Assembly: GCF_900604965.1 (NCBI RefSeq)
Contig: NZ_UWPD01000001.1
Location: forward strand, 1,194,642 to 1,258,641
DNA from: Gordonibacter sp. Marseille-P4307
Lineage (GTDB): Bacteria; Actinomycetota; Coriobacteriia; Coriobacteriales; Eggerthellaceae
Length of the DNA stretch: 64,000 nucleotides
Reading direction: 5' to 3'
Position 1 is the stretch's first letter. Each line of letters begins with the position of its first letter. The notes beneath the pieces were generated by a model. That model was not told where the DNA came from. It worked only from the letters and a program-made list of their open reading frames with translations, and did not search any database. Below, piece by piece: positions 47,878 through 55,708 of the stretch. A program made the translations under genes and the position numbers.

Positions 47878-48345
47878 ATGGACGTTTCGATCAACTGCCC
47901 GCACCGTCCCGATGCGGCCCACCTCATCGACATCGAGGGCATAACCCGCCTCGTTGTCGAAAGCGAGGGGAAGCCGGCGTGCACGGAGGTTTCCGTGAAC
48001 TTCGTGACCGACGAGGAAATCCATCGATTGAACCTCGAGTACCGCGGCATCGATCGTCCCACCGACGTTTTGTCTTTCGAATGCGACGGCGTTTCCGATG
48101 CCGGGTTCGACGTCGCCGAGGCGGATGTGTACGAGCTGGGCGACATCGTCATCGCTCCGGACGTGTGCGAGCGCCAGGCGGCGGAATTCGGCACGACGCT
48201 TTCCGACGAGCTGAGCCTCATGCTGGTTCACGGATTGCTCCACCTGTGCGGGTACGATCATTGCGAGGACGGCGAAGCCGAGCAGATGGAGCGCCGCGAA
48301 CGCGAGCTGCTTTCGTCTTTCTACGGCCGACCGTTCGCCCGATGA
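47878..48345 (+). CDS. ybeY: Endoribonuclease YbeY
   Basis: 155 residues. YbeY takes part in 16S rRNA 3'-end maturation and ribosome quality control. The zinc site is the three-His motif HGLLHLCGYDH; upstream are VSVNFVTDEEIHRLN, RPTDVLSFE and GDIVIAPDV. The order phoH-ybeY-dgkA-era is widely conserved in Gram-positives. Its stop overlaps the dgkA start (ATGA). Confidence 0.95.
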   Translation: MDVSINCPHRPDAAHLIDIEGITRLVVESEGKPACTEVSVNFVTDEEIHRLNLEYRGIDRPTDVLSFECDGVSDAGFDVAEADVYELGDIVIAPDVCERQAAEFGTTLSDELSLMLVHGLLHLCGYDHCEDGEAEQMERRERELLSSFYGRPFAR

Positions 48346-48758
48346 CGCATCAGCATCGTCGGACGGGTGCAAAGGGCGGTCCGTACCGGCCATCCCGCTT
48401 CACGCTTGCCGATGCGTTGAGATGCGCGGGCAAGGGCGTTCTCTACGCGTTTTCCACCCAGCGCAACATGAGGATCCACGCCGCTGCCGCCGTCGCGGTC
48501 GTCGCGGGCGGGGTCTTAGCGCGCGTCGGGGCGGTCGAATGGGTGCTGCTGGCGCTGTGCATCGGGTTGGTCTTCGCCGCAGAGTGCGCCAACACCGCCA
48601 TCGAATCGCTGATCGACCTTGTGTCGCCCGACTATTCGGAACTGGCCGGACGAGCCAAGGACTGTGCGGCCGGCGCGGTTCTGGTGTGCTCGATCGCCGC
48701 GGGGTTCGTCGGCCTCATCGTGTTCGTCCCGCGTATCCTGGGCATGCTCGGGTTTTAA
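48342..48758 (+). CDS. dgkA: Diacylglycerol/undecaprenol kinase family protein
   Basis: 138 residues. A polar start is followed by three membrane helices. The family motif is present: AAECANTAIESLIDLVSPDY (E..NTAIE..D, carrying the catalytic Glu and metal ligands) with RAKDCAAGAVL. In Gram-positives this family usually phosphorylates undecaprenol, recycling the wall carrier lipid; diacylglycerol is the alternative. Confidence 0.9.
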   Translation: MTHQHRRTGAKGGPYRPSRFTLADALRCAGKGVLYAFSTQRNMRIHAAAAVAVVAGGVLARVGAVEWVLLALCIGLVFAAECANTAIESLIDLVSPDYSELAGRAKDCAAGAVLVCSIAAGFVGLIVFVPRILGMLGF

Positions 48759-48773
48759 GAAGGAAGGTTTCAT

Positions 48774-49700
48774 ATGGCCTCGAATTTCGACTTCAGCAGC
48801 CCGGAGGGGTTCCGCTCTGGATTCGTGACGCTTGTCGGGCGTCCGAATTCAGGTAAATCGACGCTGCTCAACGCTATCATGGGGAAGAAGATCGCTATCA
48901 CGTCGAACACCGCCCAAACCACGCGCCACAGGTTTCGCGCCGTGCTGACCCGGCCCGATTTCCAGATGATCATGGTCGATACCCCGGGCTTGCATAAGCC
49001 CCACGACGCTTTGGGGGAGGAGCTGAACACCTCGGCGCTCAAGGCCCTCGAAGACGTCGATGTGGTGGCCATGCTGATCGATTCGTCAAAGCCCGTGGGT
49101 ACGGGTGACGAGTGGGTGGCCCAGCAGGTTGCCCGTGCCCGCTCGAAGAAGGTGCTGGTTCTGTCGAAGACCGACCTTGCGACCCCCGAACAGTTAGAGG
49201 CCCAGATCGAAGCGGCTCGAAAGCTGGCTGATTGGGATTCGGTGGTGCCGTGTTCGTCCAAGACGCTCGAGCGCGTCGACGAATTCGTCGATGCCGTGGT
49301 GGCGCGCCTTCCCGAAGGCCCCAAATGGTTTCCCGACGATATGGAGACCGATCAGCCCATCGAGGTGGTGGTGGCCGAGTTTATCCGCGAGAAGATCCTC
49401 CGTACGTTCAAAGACGAGGTTCCGCATGCGATCGGCGTGCGCGTGGAAGAGATGAAGTACACGCGCAAGACGAATCTCGACAGCATCCGCGCCATCATCT
49501 ACGTCGAGCGCGACAGTCAGAAAGGGATCATCATCGGCAAGCGCGGAGCGGCGATCAAGCAGATCGGGATCGAAGCGCGCGAGGATCTTCAGCAGCTTTT
49601 GGGAACGCGGGTGTACCTCGATCTGAACGTCAAGGTGAAGAAGAACTGGCGTCGCGACGCAACCCAGATCCGGCGTTTCGGCTACGGGGAGGGATTGTAG
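48774..49700 (+). CDS. era: GTPase Era
   Basis: 308 residues. Era binds the 16S rRNA 3' end during 30S assembly. The G domain has LVGRPNSGKSTLLNAIMG, a TAQTTRH switch, DTPGLHKP and LSKTDL; the C-terminal KH domain has VERDSQKGIIIGKRGAAIKQ. It acts in the same maturation pathway as YbeY, RbfA and RimP elsewhere in this window. Confidence 0.95.
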   Translation: MASNFDFSSPEGFRSGFVTLVGRPNSGKSTLLNAIMGKKIAITSNTAQTTRHRFRAVLTRPDFQMIMVDTPGLHKPHDALGEELNTSALKALEDVDVVAMLIDSSKPVGTGDEWVAQQVARARSKKVLVLSKTDLATPEQLEAQIEAARKLADWDSVVPCSSKTLERVDEFVDAVVARLPEGPKWFPDDMETDQPIEVVVAEFIREKILRTFKDEVPHAIGVRVEEMKYTRKTNLDSIRAIIYVERDSQKGIIIGKRGAAIKQIGIEAREDLQQLLGTRVYLDLNVKVKKNWRRDATQIRRFGYGEGL

Positions 49701-49777
49701 CCCCGCCGCCTTCGACGGTCGGTTTGAAATTTGCACCTTATCGGGTCTTCGGGTCGTATGTGCAGGCAGATTTCGTA

Positions 49778-49783
49778 TAGAAT
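49778..49783 (+). promoter_or_regulatory. Possible -10 element for the PASTA protein gene
   Basis: TATAGAAT contains the hexamer TAGAAT 34 bases before the ATG. No convincing -35 box. Confidence 0.4.
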
Positions 49784-49816
49784 TGTCTGGATCGTACCCA
49801 GAGGAGCATTGAACGA

Positions 49817-51289
49817 ATGATTTGTCCCAACTGCCAGAGCCATAACCGCGAAAACGCCAAGTTCTGCGACGAGTGCGGGGCGCTTCTGCGTCCGGCGCTC
49901 GGCGAAGACGATTCCGGGACCCTCGATTTCGATTTCAGCGAGATAGCCGATGCGAGCGAAGCGCGCGACGAACGGGATGGAGCCGCTTCGGGTTGCGCTC
50001 CTGCCGATAGCGGGTCCGAATCGGTGGTCGAACAGCCCGCCGATCCGCACGTTTCTGATGCGGAGGAGGACGGAGCCGCTCGATCCGGTCGGGTCGGTTC
50101 GGCGTCCGACGCGCCCAGTCCGGCACCGGATGCACCCGCAAGCGTGAGGTTCCTTTCGAGTTCGGCGGATGCCACTGCGCGCATCGACCTTTCCGGGCTC
50201 GACGCCTCCGGCTACGGGCTTTCCGAGTTCGGCGAGGCGGTCGTCTCCGCCGCCGCCGCGCCTCGTCCGGTATGGAACGATGGGCGCACTATGGAGTTTC
50301 CGCGCGTGGCCGATGAGGAGAAGCCCCGATCGAAGGACTTTCTGGCATCCGACGCCAAGAAGAAGCGACTCGGACGCGGCAAGATCGCCATCGCGGCTAT
50401 CGTGGTTCTTCTTGCTTTGGCGGCCATTGCCGGCGCGGTGACGTATCAGATGGAGCTTTGGGGGGGCAGGACCGTTCCCGATGTGACGGGGCTCACTCAG
50501 TCCGAAGCCCAGACGGTTCTGGGAGAGGCGGGCTTCAACGCGAGGGCGCTTCAGGTGAAGTCGGACGAACCCGAAGGGCTCGTGTTGGTGATGGATCCGG
50601 AGGCGGGTGAGCGCCAGAGCACGGGAACCGAGGTCATCATCCATGTTTCCACGGCCCGCATCGTCCCCGACATCGTGGGCGAAACCAGGGAGGATGCCGA
50701 GCGGCTGTTGAAGGACGAAGGGTTCGCGTCGGTCTCCTTCTCCGAGGAGAAGTCCGACGAAACCGAGGGAGTCGTGTTGGGGGTTTCTCCCGCTGCGGGC
50801 GAGCGGGCGGCCAGCACGACCGAGATCAAGGTGGCCGTTGCGATTCCCTATACGGTTCCCGATGTGTCCGGCAAGTCGGCCGAAGCGGCTCAGAAGGCGC
50901 TCGAGGATGCGGGATACCGCTGCGAGATCCAGTACTCGTACTCCGACCAGGTGGATAACGGCACGATTCTGGGATGCTCGCCTTCGGCGGGATCCAAGCT
51001 GGAGTCGGGCTCCACGGTTGTGGTGAACGTATCGAAGTCGCGCGGGGCCGAGCTGGTGGCCGCTGTTCAGGCGTATGTGTACAAAGGCCAGCATCTTGCG
51101 GTGGGCGGCGTCAGCTACGAGGTGCAGAGTCTTACCGGCGTGAAGTACATCGGGAACAACCAGACGTCGGTTCAGTTCGTCGGCAAGCCCTTCGTGAGCT
51201 TTTTGGGCGAGACGCTTTCGCTGTCGGCTCGTGATGTCGAGGCGGTTATAACCTGGACCGAGTCGAACACGGTCTCGTCGATTTCATAG
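49817..51289 (+). CDS. Zinc-ribbon, single-pass membrane protein with three PASTA domains
   Basis: 490 residues. The first 20 form a zinc ribbon with Cys3, Cys6, Cys17 and Cys20 (CPNCQSHNRENAKFCDEC). An acidic, Ala/Ser/Pro-rich linker runs to about 190, then a membrane helix (AIAAIVVLLALAAIAGAV). Outside follow three PASTA domains from about residue 218 (VPDVTGLTQSEAQTVLGEAG, VPDIVGETREDAERLL, VPDVSGKSAEAAQKAL) and a unique 70-residue end. PASTA domains bind peptidoglycan or muropeptides and normally belong to PknB-type kinases or PBPs; here there is no kinase or transpeptidase domain. Inferred role: wall-state sensor or structural partner. AGAGGAG is upstream. Confidence 0.85.
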   Translation: MICPNCQSHNRENAKFCDECGALLRPALGEDDSGTLDFDFSEIADASEARDERDGAASGCAPADSGSESVVEQPADPHVSDAEEDGAARSGRVGSASDAPSPAPDAPASVRFLSSSADATARIDLSGLDASGYGLSEFGEAVVSAAAAPRPVWNDGRTMEFPRVADEEKPRSKDFLASDAKKKRLGRGKIAIAAIVVLLALAAIAGAVTYQMELWGGRTVPDVTGLTQSEAQTVLGEAGFNARALQVKSDEPEGLVLVMDPEAGERQSTGTEVIIHVSTARIVPDIVGETREDAERLLKDEGFASVSFSEEKSDETEGVVLGVSPAAGERAASTTEIKVAVAIPYTVPDVSGKSAEAAQKALEDAGYRCEIQYSYSDQVDNGTILGCSPSAGSKLESGSTVVVNVSKSRGAELVAAVQAYVYKGQHLAVGGVSYEVQSLTGVKYIGNNQTSVQFVGKPFVSFLGETLSLSARDVEAVITWTESNTVSSIS

Positions 51290-51296
51290 CGCGTCT

Positions 51297-52070
51297 GTGG
51301 CCGACCATACTTATCGGGCGCGCGGCGTCGTTCTGAAGAAGACCAAGCTGGGGGAAAGCGACCTCATCGTGACGTTGCTGGCCGAGGACGGTTCGGCGCT
51401 CAAGCTGGTGGCGAAGGGCGCCCGCAAGCCCCAGAGCCCGTTTTCGTCGCGCCTCGAGCTGTGCGCGGTCGTCGACGTCCTCGTTGCAAAGGGCCGTGCG
51501 TCGCTCGGCATCGCCCGAGAGGTGCGGCTGGTGGCGGGCAACGCCGGGCTGCGGGGCGATGTCGATCGCACCGCTGCGGCCAGCCTTGCAGCCGAGCTTG
51601 CCGAGCGGATCGCCCAAGAAGAGCTGGCGGTTCCGCGGTTGTTCGACATGACCTGCGCCGCTTTCTCACGCATGGAAACCGCGGATCCACGGGCGGCTCG
51701 GGCCCTTGCAGCCGCTTATCTGCTGAAAGCGCTTTGCGTCTCGGGGTTCTCCCCGTCGCTGCGCGTGTGCGTGAGCTGCGGCGCTCCCGTGCCCGAAACA
51801 GCTGATACGGTGCGCTTTTCCCCTGTTGACGGCGGGTATGTGTGCGATGCGTGCGCGCGCTCGGCCGAGGCGGTTCGGGTTGCGGCGCGCACGCTTGCGC
51901 TTGCGGAGTCCCTGATCTATTCGACGTTCGAGGATATTTCGGGCTCTTGTTTCGACGTTGCGGCGGTTTCGGAAGTGCTGCAGCTGTGTCGGCGCTGGAT
52001 CGAGGTCCATATCGGAGCGAATCTGCGATCGTTTCCGTTCGTGCTCTCATCCGCCTCGATGCACTCGTAG
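51297..52070 (+). CDS. recO: DNA repair protein RecO
   Basis: 257 residues. RecO helps load RecA on SSB-coated DNA. An N-terminal OB fold (YRARGVVLKKTKLGESDLIV, LVAKGARKPQSPFSSRLE) and a helical zinc domain with CVSCG and CDACA are as expected. The start is GTG, soon after the PASTA gene. Era-recO adjacency is common; here the PASTA gene is inserted between them. Confidence 0.92.
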   Translation: MADHTYRARGVVLKKTKLGESDLIVTLLAEDGSALKLVAKGARKPQSPFSSRLELCAVVDVLVAKGRASLGIAREVRLVAGNAGLRGDVDRTAAASLAAELAERIAQEELAVPRLFDMTCAAFSRMETADPRAARALAAAYLLKALCVSGFSPSLRVCVSCGAPVPETADTVRFSPVDGGYVCDACARSAEAVRVAARTLALAESLIYSTFEDISGSCFDVAAVSEVLQLCRRWIEVHIGANLRSFPFVLSSASMHS

Positions 52071-52210
52071 CGATTCCGAGCGCATCGTCGTTTCCGTTTT
52101 CCTTTCGAGCGTGCCTGCGGGAAGCCCCGGCGTGCAGGGGGGCCGTCTTGCCTGCGCAGGGCGGGCGCGGCCATGCGTTGCTGTTCGATTGATGTAGGTT
52201 GCGAAATCCG

Positions 52211-52239
52211 TTGTGGCGGCAGAGCCGTTCCCGTACAAT
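52211..52239 (+). promoter_or_regulatory. Promoter of rpsO
   Basis: TTGTGG and TACAAT are 17 bases apart, giving a leader of about 120 bases. The recO-rpsO gap upstream of it shows no gene. Confidence 0.65.
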
Positions 52240-52246
52240 GGGGCGT

Positions 52247-52353
52247 GCTGCAAAAGGCAGCGGCTCCCCACCTGGTACGCATGCACCACCGCTTGCGCAC
52301 TCGGTTCGGAGGCAATCTCCCCGAGATGGGGAACAGACTCGCACGTACGTGCG
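52247..52353 (+). promoter_or_regulatory. Structured rpsO leader, possible S15 autoregulatory RNA
   Basis: Three local stems lie in the leader: GCTGC-AAAAG-GCAGC (52247-52261), TCCCC-GAGAT-GGGGA (52318-52332) and the 14-base palindrome CGCACGTACGTGCG (52340-52353), which ends 14 bases before the GTG. S15 represses its own mRNA through leader structures in several phyla, with unrelated folds, so this fits but is not proven. Confidence 0.45.
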
Positions 52354-52367
52354 GAAAGGTGGATATC

Positions 52368-52655
52368 GTGGCAGAGAAGCTGAGCATCACCAAGGAGCGC
52401 ACCGCCGAGCTCGTCGCAGAATTCGGCAAGGGCGCCAACGATTCGGGCAGCGCCGAGGTTCAGATCGCGATCCTGACCGAGCGCATCCGCAACCTTACCG
52501 AGCATCTGAAGACGCACAAGAAGGACAACCATTCTCGTCGCGGCCTCATGAAGCTCATCGGTCGTCGCCGCGGCCTTCTGAAGTACATCAAGGCCCGCAA
52601 CATCGAAGAGTACCGCGCGCTCATCAAGAAACTTGGCATTCGCGACAACATCTAA
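52368..52655 (+). CDS. rpsO: Ribosomal protein S15
   Basis: 95 residues (usual 89). S15 is a primary 16S rRNA-binding protein. The conserved [40 protein letters not shown] and [12 protein letters not shown] are intact. GTG start with AAGGTGG upstream. A terminator follows, then pnp, the standard rpsO-pnp order. Confidence 0.96.
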   Translation: MAEKLSITKERTAELVAEFGKGANDSGSAEVQIAILTERIRNLTEHLKTHKKDNHSRRGLMKLIGRRRGLLKYIKARNIEEYRALIKKLGIRDNI

Positions 52656-52666
52656 GTCACCGCAGG

Positions 52667-52687
52667 GGCCCGCTTCGGCGGGCCTTT
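52667..52687 (+). terminator. Intrinsic terminator after rpsO
   Basis: GGCCCGC-TTCG-GCGGGCC followed by TTT. Stable UUCG tetraloop. It probably lets only part of the transcript read on into pnp. Confidence 0.75.
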
Positions 52688-52850
52688 GTGCGATTCCAGC
52701 CTTTCGCTTTGGGTTCACGAAGCACGATGCTTCTTACCGGATGCGGTCGGAGTCATAAGGATGGCTTCGCTCGCGGGAGGGCGCAGAGGGCGGCTTCCCG
52801 AAGACGTTTCCCTGCAATAGGGCAGGGGAAGAAGAGAAGGATCTTCATAC

Positions 52851-55055
52851 ATGAACAAAATCGTCGAATCATTCGAGCTGTACGGCAAACAGTACCGCTT
52901 CGAGACGGGCGAGCTTGCCAAGCAGGCTTCCGGCGCCGTTCTGGTCACCCAGGGCGACACCACCGTCCTCGTGACGGCCGTCGTCTCTAAAGAGGAGAAG
53001 GACTACGACTTCTTCCCCCTGACCGTCGACTATATCGAGAAGATGTATGCCGTGGGACGCATTCCCGGCGGGTACCTGAAACGCGAGGCGCGCCCCTCCG
53101 AGCGCGGTACGCTTAACGCGCGCATGATCGATCGTCCCATCCGCCCCGGTTTCGCCGACGGATTCAAAAACGAGGTCCACGTCGTCGCAACTACGCTGGT
53201 GGCCGATCACGTGAATCCCATCGACACCATCTGCGTTCAGGGCGCGTCCGCCGCGCTCATGGTGGGCTCGGCCCCCTTCGACGGGCCGGCTGCCTGCGTG
53301 CGCGTTGCGCGCGATCCTGAAACCGGCGACTTCATCTGCAACCCCACCTACGAGGAAGAGGCCGCTTCCGACCTCGACCTGGTGATCGCCGGCACCCGCG
53401 ACTACATCTCGATGATCGAGGCAGGCGGGAAGGAGATCTCCGAAGAGGATATGCTGGCCGCCATGTCGTTCGGTCAGACCGCCATCGCCGCGTTCTGCGA
53501 CGCTCAGCAGCGTTTCTTGGACAGGTGCGAGATCGAGCACGTCGAATGGGCCATCCGCAAGCCCGATGCGTCCATCGCCGAGCGCGTCGAGGCGTTCTAC
53601 GACGATATGTCCGCCGCATTGAAGGATGCGGACAAGCAGGCGCGCATGGATAAGGTCGCCGCGCTCAAGTCCCGCATCCTCGAAGAGCGCTTCACCCAGG
53701 AAGAGCGCGCCGCATGGAAGTCCGACCTGGCCGCCGCTCTCAAGAAACTTGAAAAGCACGCGATGCGCCGCATGATCATCGAGACCGGCGAGCGCGCCGA
53801 CGGCCGCGCGGCCGATGAGATCCGTCCGCTGCACATCGTCGCGGGATACCTCCCGCGCGTCCACGGCTCGGGTTTGTTCCAGCGCGGTCAGACCCAGGTG
53901 CTCTCCATCGCCACGCTGGGCATGCTCAACGAGTGGCAGCGTCTCGATACCATCGAGCCTGTCGAGGGCAAGCGCTACATGCACAACTACAACTTCCCCC
54001 CGTACTGCACGGGCGAAGTGGGCCGCATGGGTTCGCCCAAGCGCCGCGAGATCGGCCACGGCGCGCTGGCCGAGCGCGCGCTGATTCCCGTGCTTCCCTC
54101 CGAGGAGGAGTTCCCGTATTCGATCCGCGTGGTTTCCGAGGTGCTCGAGTCCAACGGTTCGTCCTCGATGGCTTCGACGTGCGGTTCGACTCTCGCGTTG
54201 ATGGATGCCGGCGTGCCGATCAAGGCTCCCGTCTCGGGCATCGCCATGGGTCTCATCAAAGAGGACGACGGCGTGGTCATTCTGTCCGATATCCAGGGCC
54301 TCGAGGACTTCCTGGGCGATATGGACTTCAAGGTCACCGGAACCGACAAGGGTATCACGGCTTTGCAGATGGACAACAAGGCCCGTGGTCTTTCGGTCGA
54401 GATCCTGGCCCGTGCGCTCGAGCAGGCCAAGCGCGGACGCGCTTTCATTCTCGAGGGGATGCTGGCCACCATCGCCGCCCCGCGCGAGCAGCTTTCCGAC
54501 TTCGCCCCGCGCATCGAAACCATCCATATTCCGGTCGATAAGATCCGCGAGGTCATCGGCACGGGCGGCAAGGTCGTTCGCGGTATCCAGGAAGAGACCG
54601 GCGCTCAGATCGACATCCAGGAAGACGGCACCATCCACATCGCCGCGATCGAGGGCAAGGCCGGCGAGGCCGCCAAGGCCATGATCCTCGGCATTGTGAA
54701 GGAACCCGAGGTGGGCGAGGTGTTCGAGGGCGAGGTCGTCGGCATCAAGGACTTCGGCGCCTTTATCAAGCTGACGCCGGCCAAAGACGGCCTGCTGCAT
54801 ATCTCGCGCGTGGCCAACGGCCGTGTGAACTCGGTCGAGGATGCGCTCAGCATGGGCGATGTCATCAAGGTTCAGGTGCTCGAGATCGACCCGAAGACGG
54901 GCAAGATCTCGCTCGACCGCCTCGAGAAGCCCGATGCTCCCGAAAGTTCGGGGTCCGCATCGCGCGATCGCTTCGATCGCGACGGGCGCGATAACCGTCC
55001 CGGTCGCACCAACCGCGCGGGCAACCGAACCCCGCGCCGCCATCACGAGGGCTAG
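52851..55055 (+). CDS. pnp: Polyribonucleotide nucleotidyltransferase (PNPase)
   Basis: 734 residues. PNPase degrades RNA 3' to 5' by phosphorolysis. It has two RNase PH-like domains with a helical linker; the second carries the catalytic region ILSDIQGLEDFLGDMDFKV. The KH domain (IREVIGTGGKVVRGIQEETG) and S1 domain (GEVFEGEVVGIKDFGAFIKL) follow, and the end is Arg/Asp/Gly-rich. GAGAAGGA precedes the ATG. With RNase J downstream, the region encodes two main RNA-decay enzymes. Confidence 0.97.
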   Translation: MNKIVESFELYGKQYRFETGELAKQASGAVLVTQGDTTVLVTAVVSKEEKDYDFFPLTVDYIEKMYAVGRIPGGYLKREARPSERGTLNARMIDRPIRPGFADGFKNEVHVVATTLVADHVNPIDTICVQGASAALMVGSAPFDGPAACVRVARDPETGDFICNPTYEEEAASDLDLVIAGTRDYISMIEAGGKEISEEDMLAAMSFGQTAIAAFCDAQQRFLDRCEIEHVEWAIRKPDASIAERVEAFYDDMSAALKDADKQARMDKVAALKSRILEERFTQEERAAWKSDLAAALKKLEKHAMRRMIIETGERADGRAADEIRPLHIVAGYLPRVHGSGLFQRGQTQVLSIATLGMLNEWQRLDTIEPVEGKRYMHNYNFPPYCTGEVGRMGSPKRREIGHGALAERALIPVLPSEEEFPYSIRVVSEVLESNGSSSMASTCGSTLALMDAGVPIKAPVSGIAMGLIKEDDGVVILSDIQGLEDFLGDMDFKVTGTDKGITALQMDNKARGLSVEILARALEQAKRGRAFILEGMLATIAAPREQLSDFAPRIETIHIPVDKIREVIGTGGKVVRGIQEETGAQIDIQEDGTIHIAAIEGKAGEAAKAMILGIVKEPEVGEVFEGEVVGIKDFGAFIKLTPAKDGLLHISRVANGRVNSVEDALSMGDVIKVQVLEIDPKTGKISLDRLEKPDAPESSGSASRDRFDRDGRDNRPGRTNRAGNRTPRRHHEG

Positions 55056-55066
55056 GTTTGTCCCAT

Positions 55067-55097
55067 CGGGCTCTTCGCATATGCGAGAGCCCGTTAT
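55067..55097 (+). terminator. Terminator after pnp
   Basis: CGGGCTC-T-TCGCA-TA-TGCGA-GAGCCCG, an almost perfect palindrome, followed by TTATAA. Confidence 0.75.
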
Positions 55098-55192
55098 AAC
55101 AGGCGTTTCGGCGGGCGGCGACCATCGGTTTGCCGCCTGCTTTCATTGGTCTGCGATAGGGCGTAGAGGTCAACGCAAAAAAAGGAGCGGCT

Positions 55193-55705
55193 ATGCCTTC
55201 CATTCCCAGCGAGAAGCTCGATCCGCGCATCAAGAACATCTGGCGCATCAACGATCTGATTGCCTCTCTTGTCTCCATCAACCTTTTCCTGCTGATTACC
55301 GCGGGCGTGCTGCGGCTGGCTGCTTCCGAGGGTGCCGTGGGTTTTCTGAACCAGATCGCAGATGCGCTGATCCCAGCGGACGTCGCTCTTTCCGTCGCGG
55401 CGGTTGTCCTGTTCGCCTTCGTTATTCCGCCGGTTCGCTATGCGCGGTGGCGCTATCAGATAAGCGACGATTTCCTCGAGATCATGACGGGTATCGTCTG
55501 GAAGAAGCGCACGGTGATCCCCTTCATTCGCGTTCAGAACACCGACACGAAGCAGGGTCCCTTGATGCGGCTGTTCGGGTTGTCGAGCGTGACCGTTTCG
55601 ACGGCGGCGGGAGAGCATGAGATTCCCGGCCTGGATGTTCGGGTGGCGGACGAACTGCGAAATCGAGCCGCCGAACTCGCCCGCGTGGCGCGAGAGGACG
55701 TGTAG
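55193..55705 (+). CDS. Bacterial PH-domain membrane protein, YdbS-like
   Basis: 170 residues with AAAGGAG upstream. Two membrane helices (about 24-44 and 63-83) are followed by a bPH2 domain with the family pattern RWRYQISDDFLEIMTGIVWK, KRTVIPFIRVQNTDTKQGPL and GLSSVTVSTAAGEHEIPGL. Function is unknown; in Bacillus, YdbS and YdbT are encoded together and linked to resistance against certain bacteriocins. The next gene is its YdbT partner, three bases away. Confidence 0.85.
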   Translation: MPSIPSEKLDPRIKNIWRINDLIASLVSINLFLLITAGVLRLAASEGAVGFLNQIADALIPADVALSVAAVVLFAFVIPPVRYARWRYQISDDFLEIMTGIVWKKRTVIPFIRVQNTDTKQGPLMRLFGLSSVTVSTAAGEHEIPGLDVRVADELRNRAAELARVAREDV

Positions 55706-55708
55706 GGC

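Noticed and set aside
52869-55046. 725-codon frame antisense to pnp
   Set aside because: Mirror of codon bias in PNPase; no ribosome site or domain.
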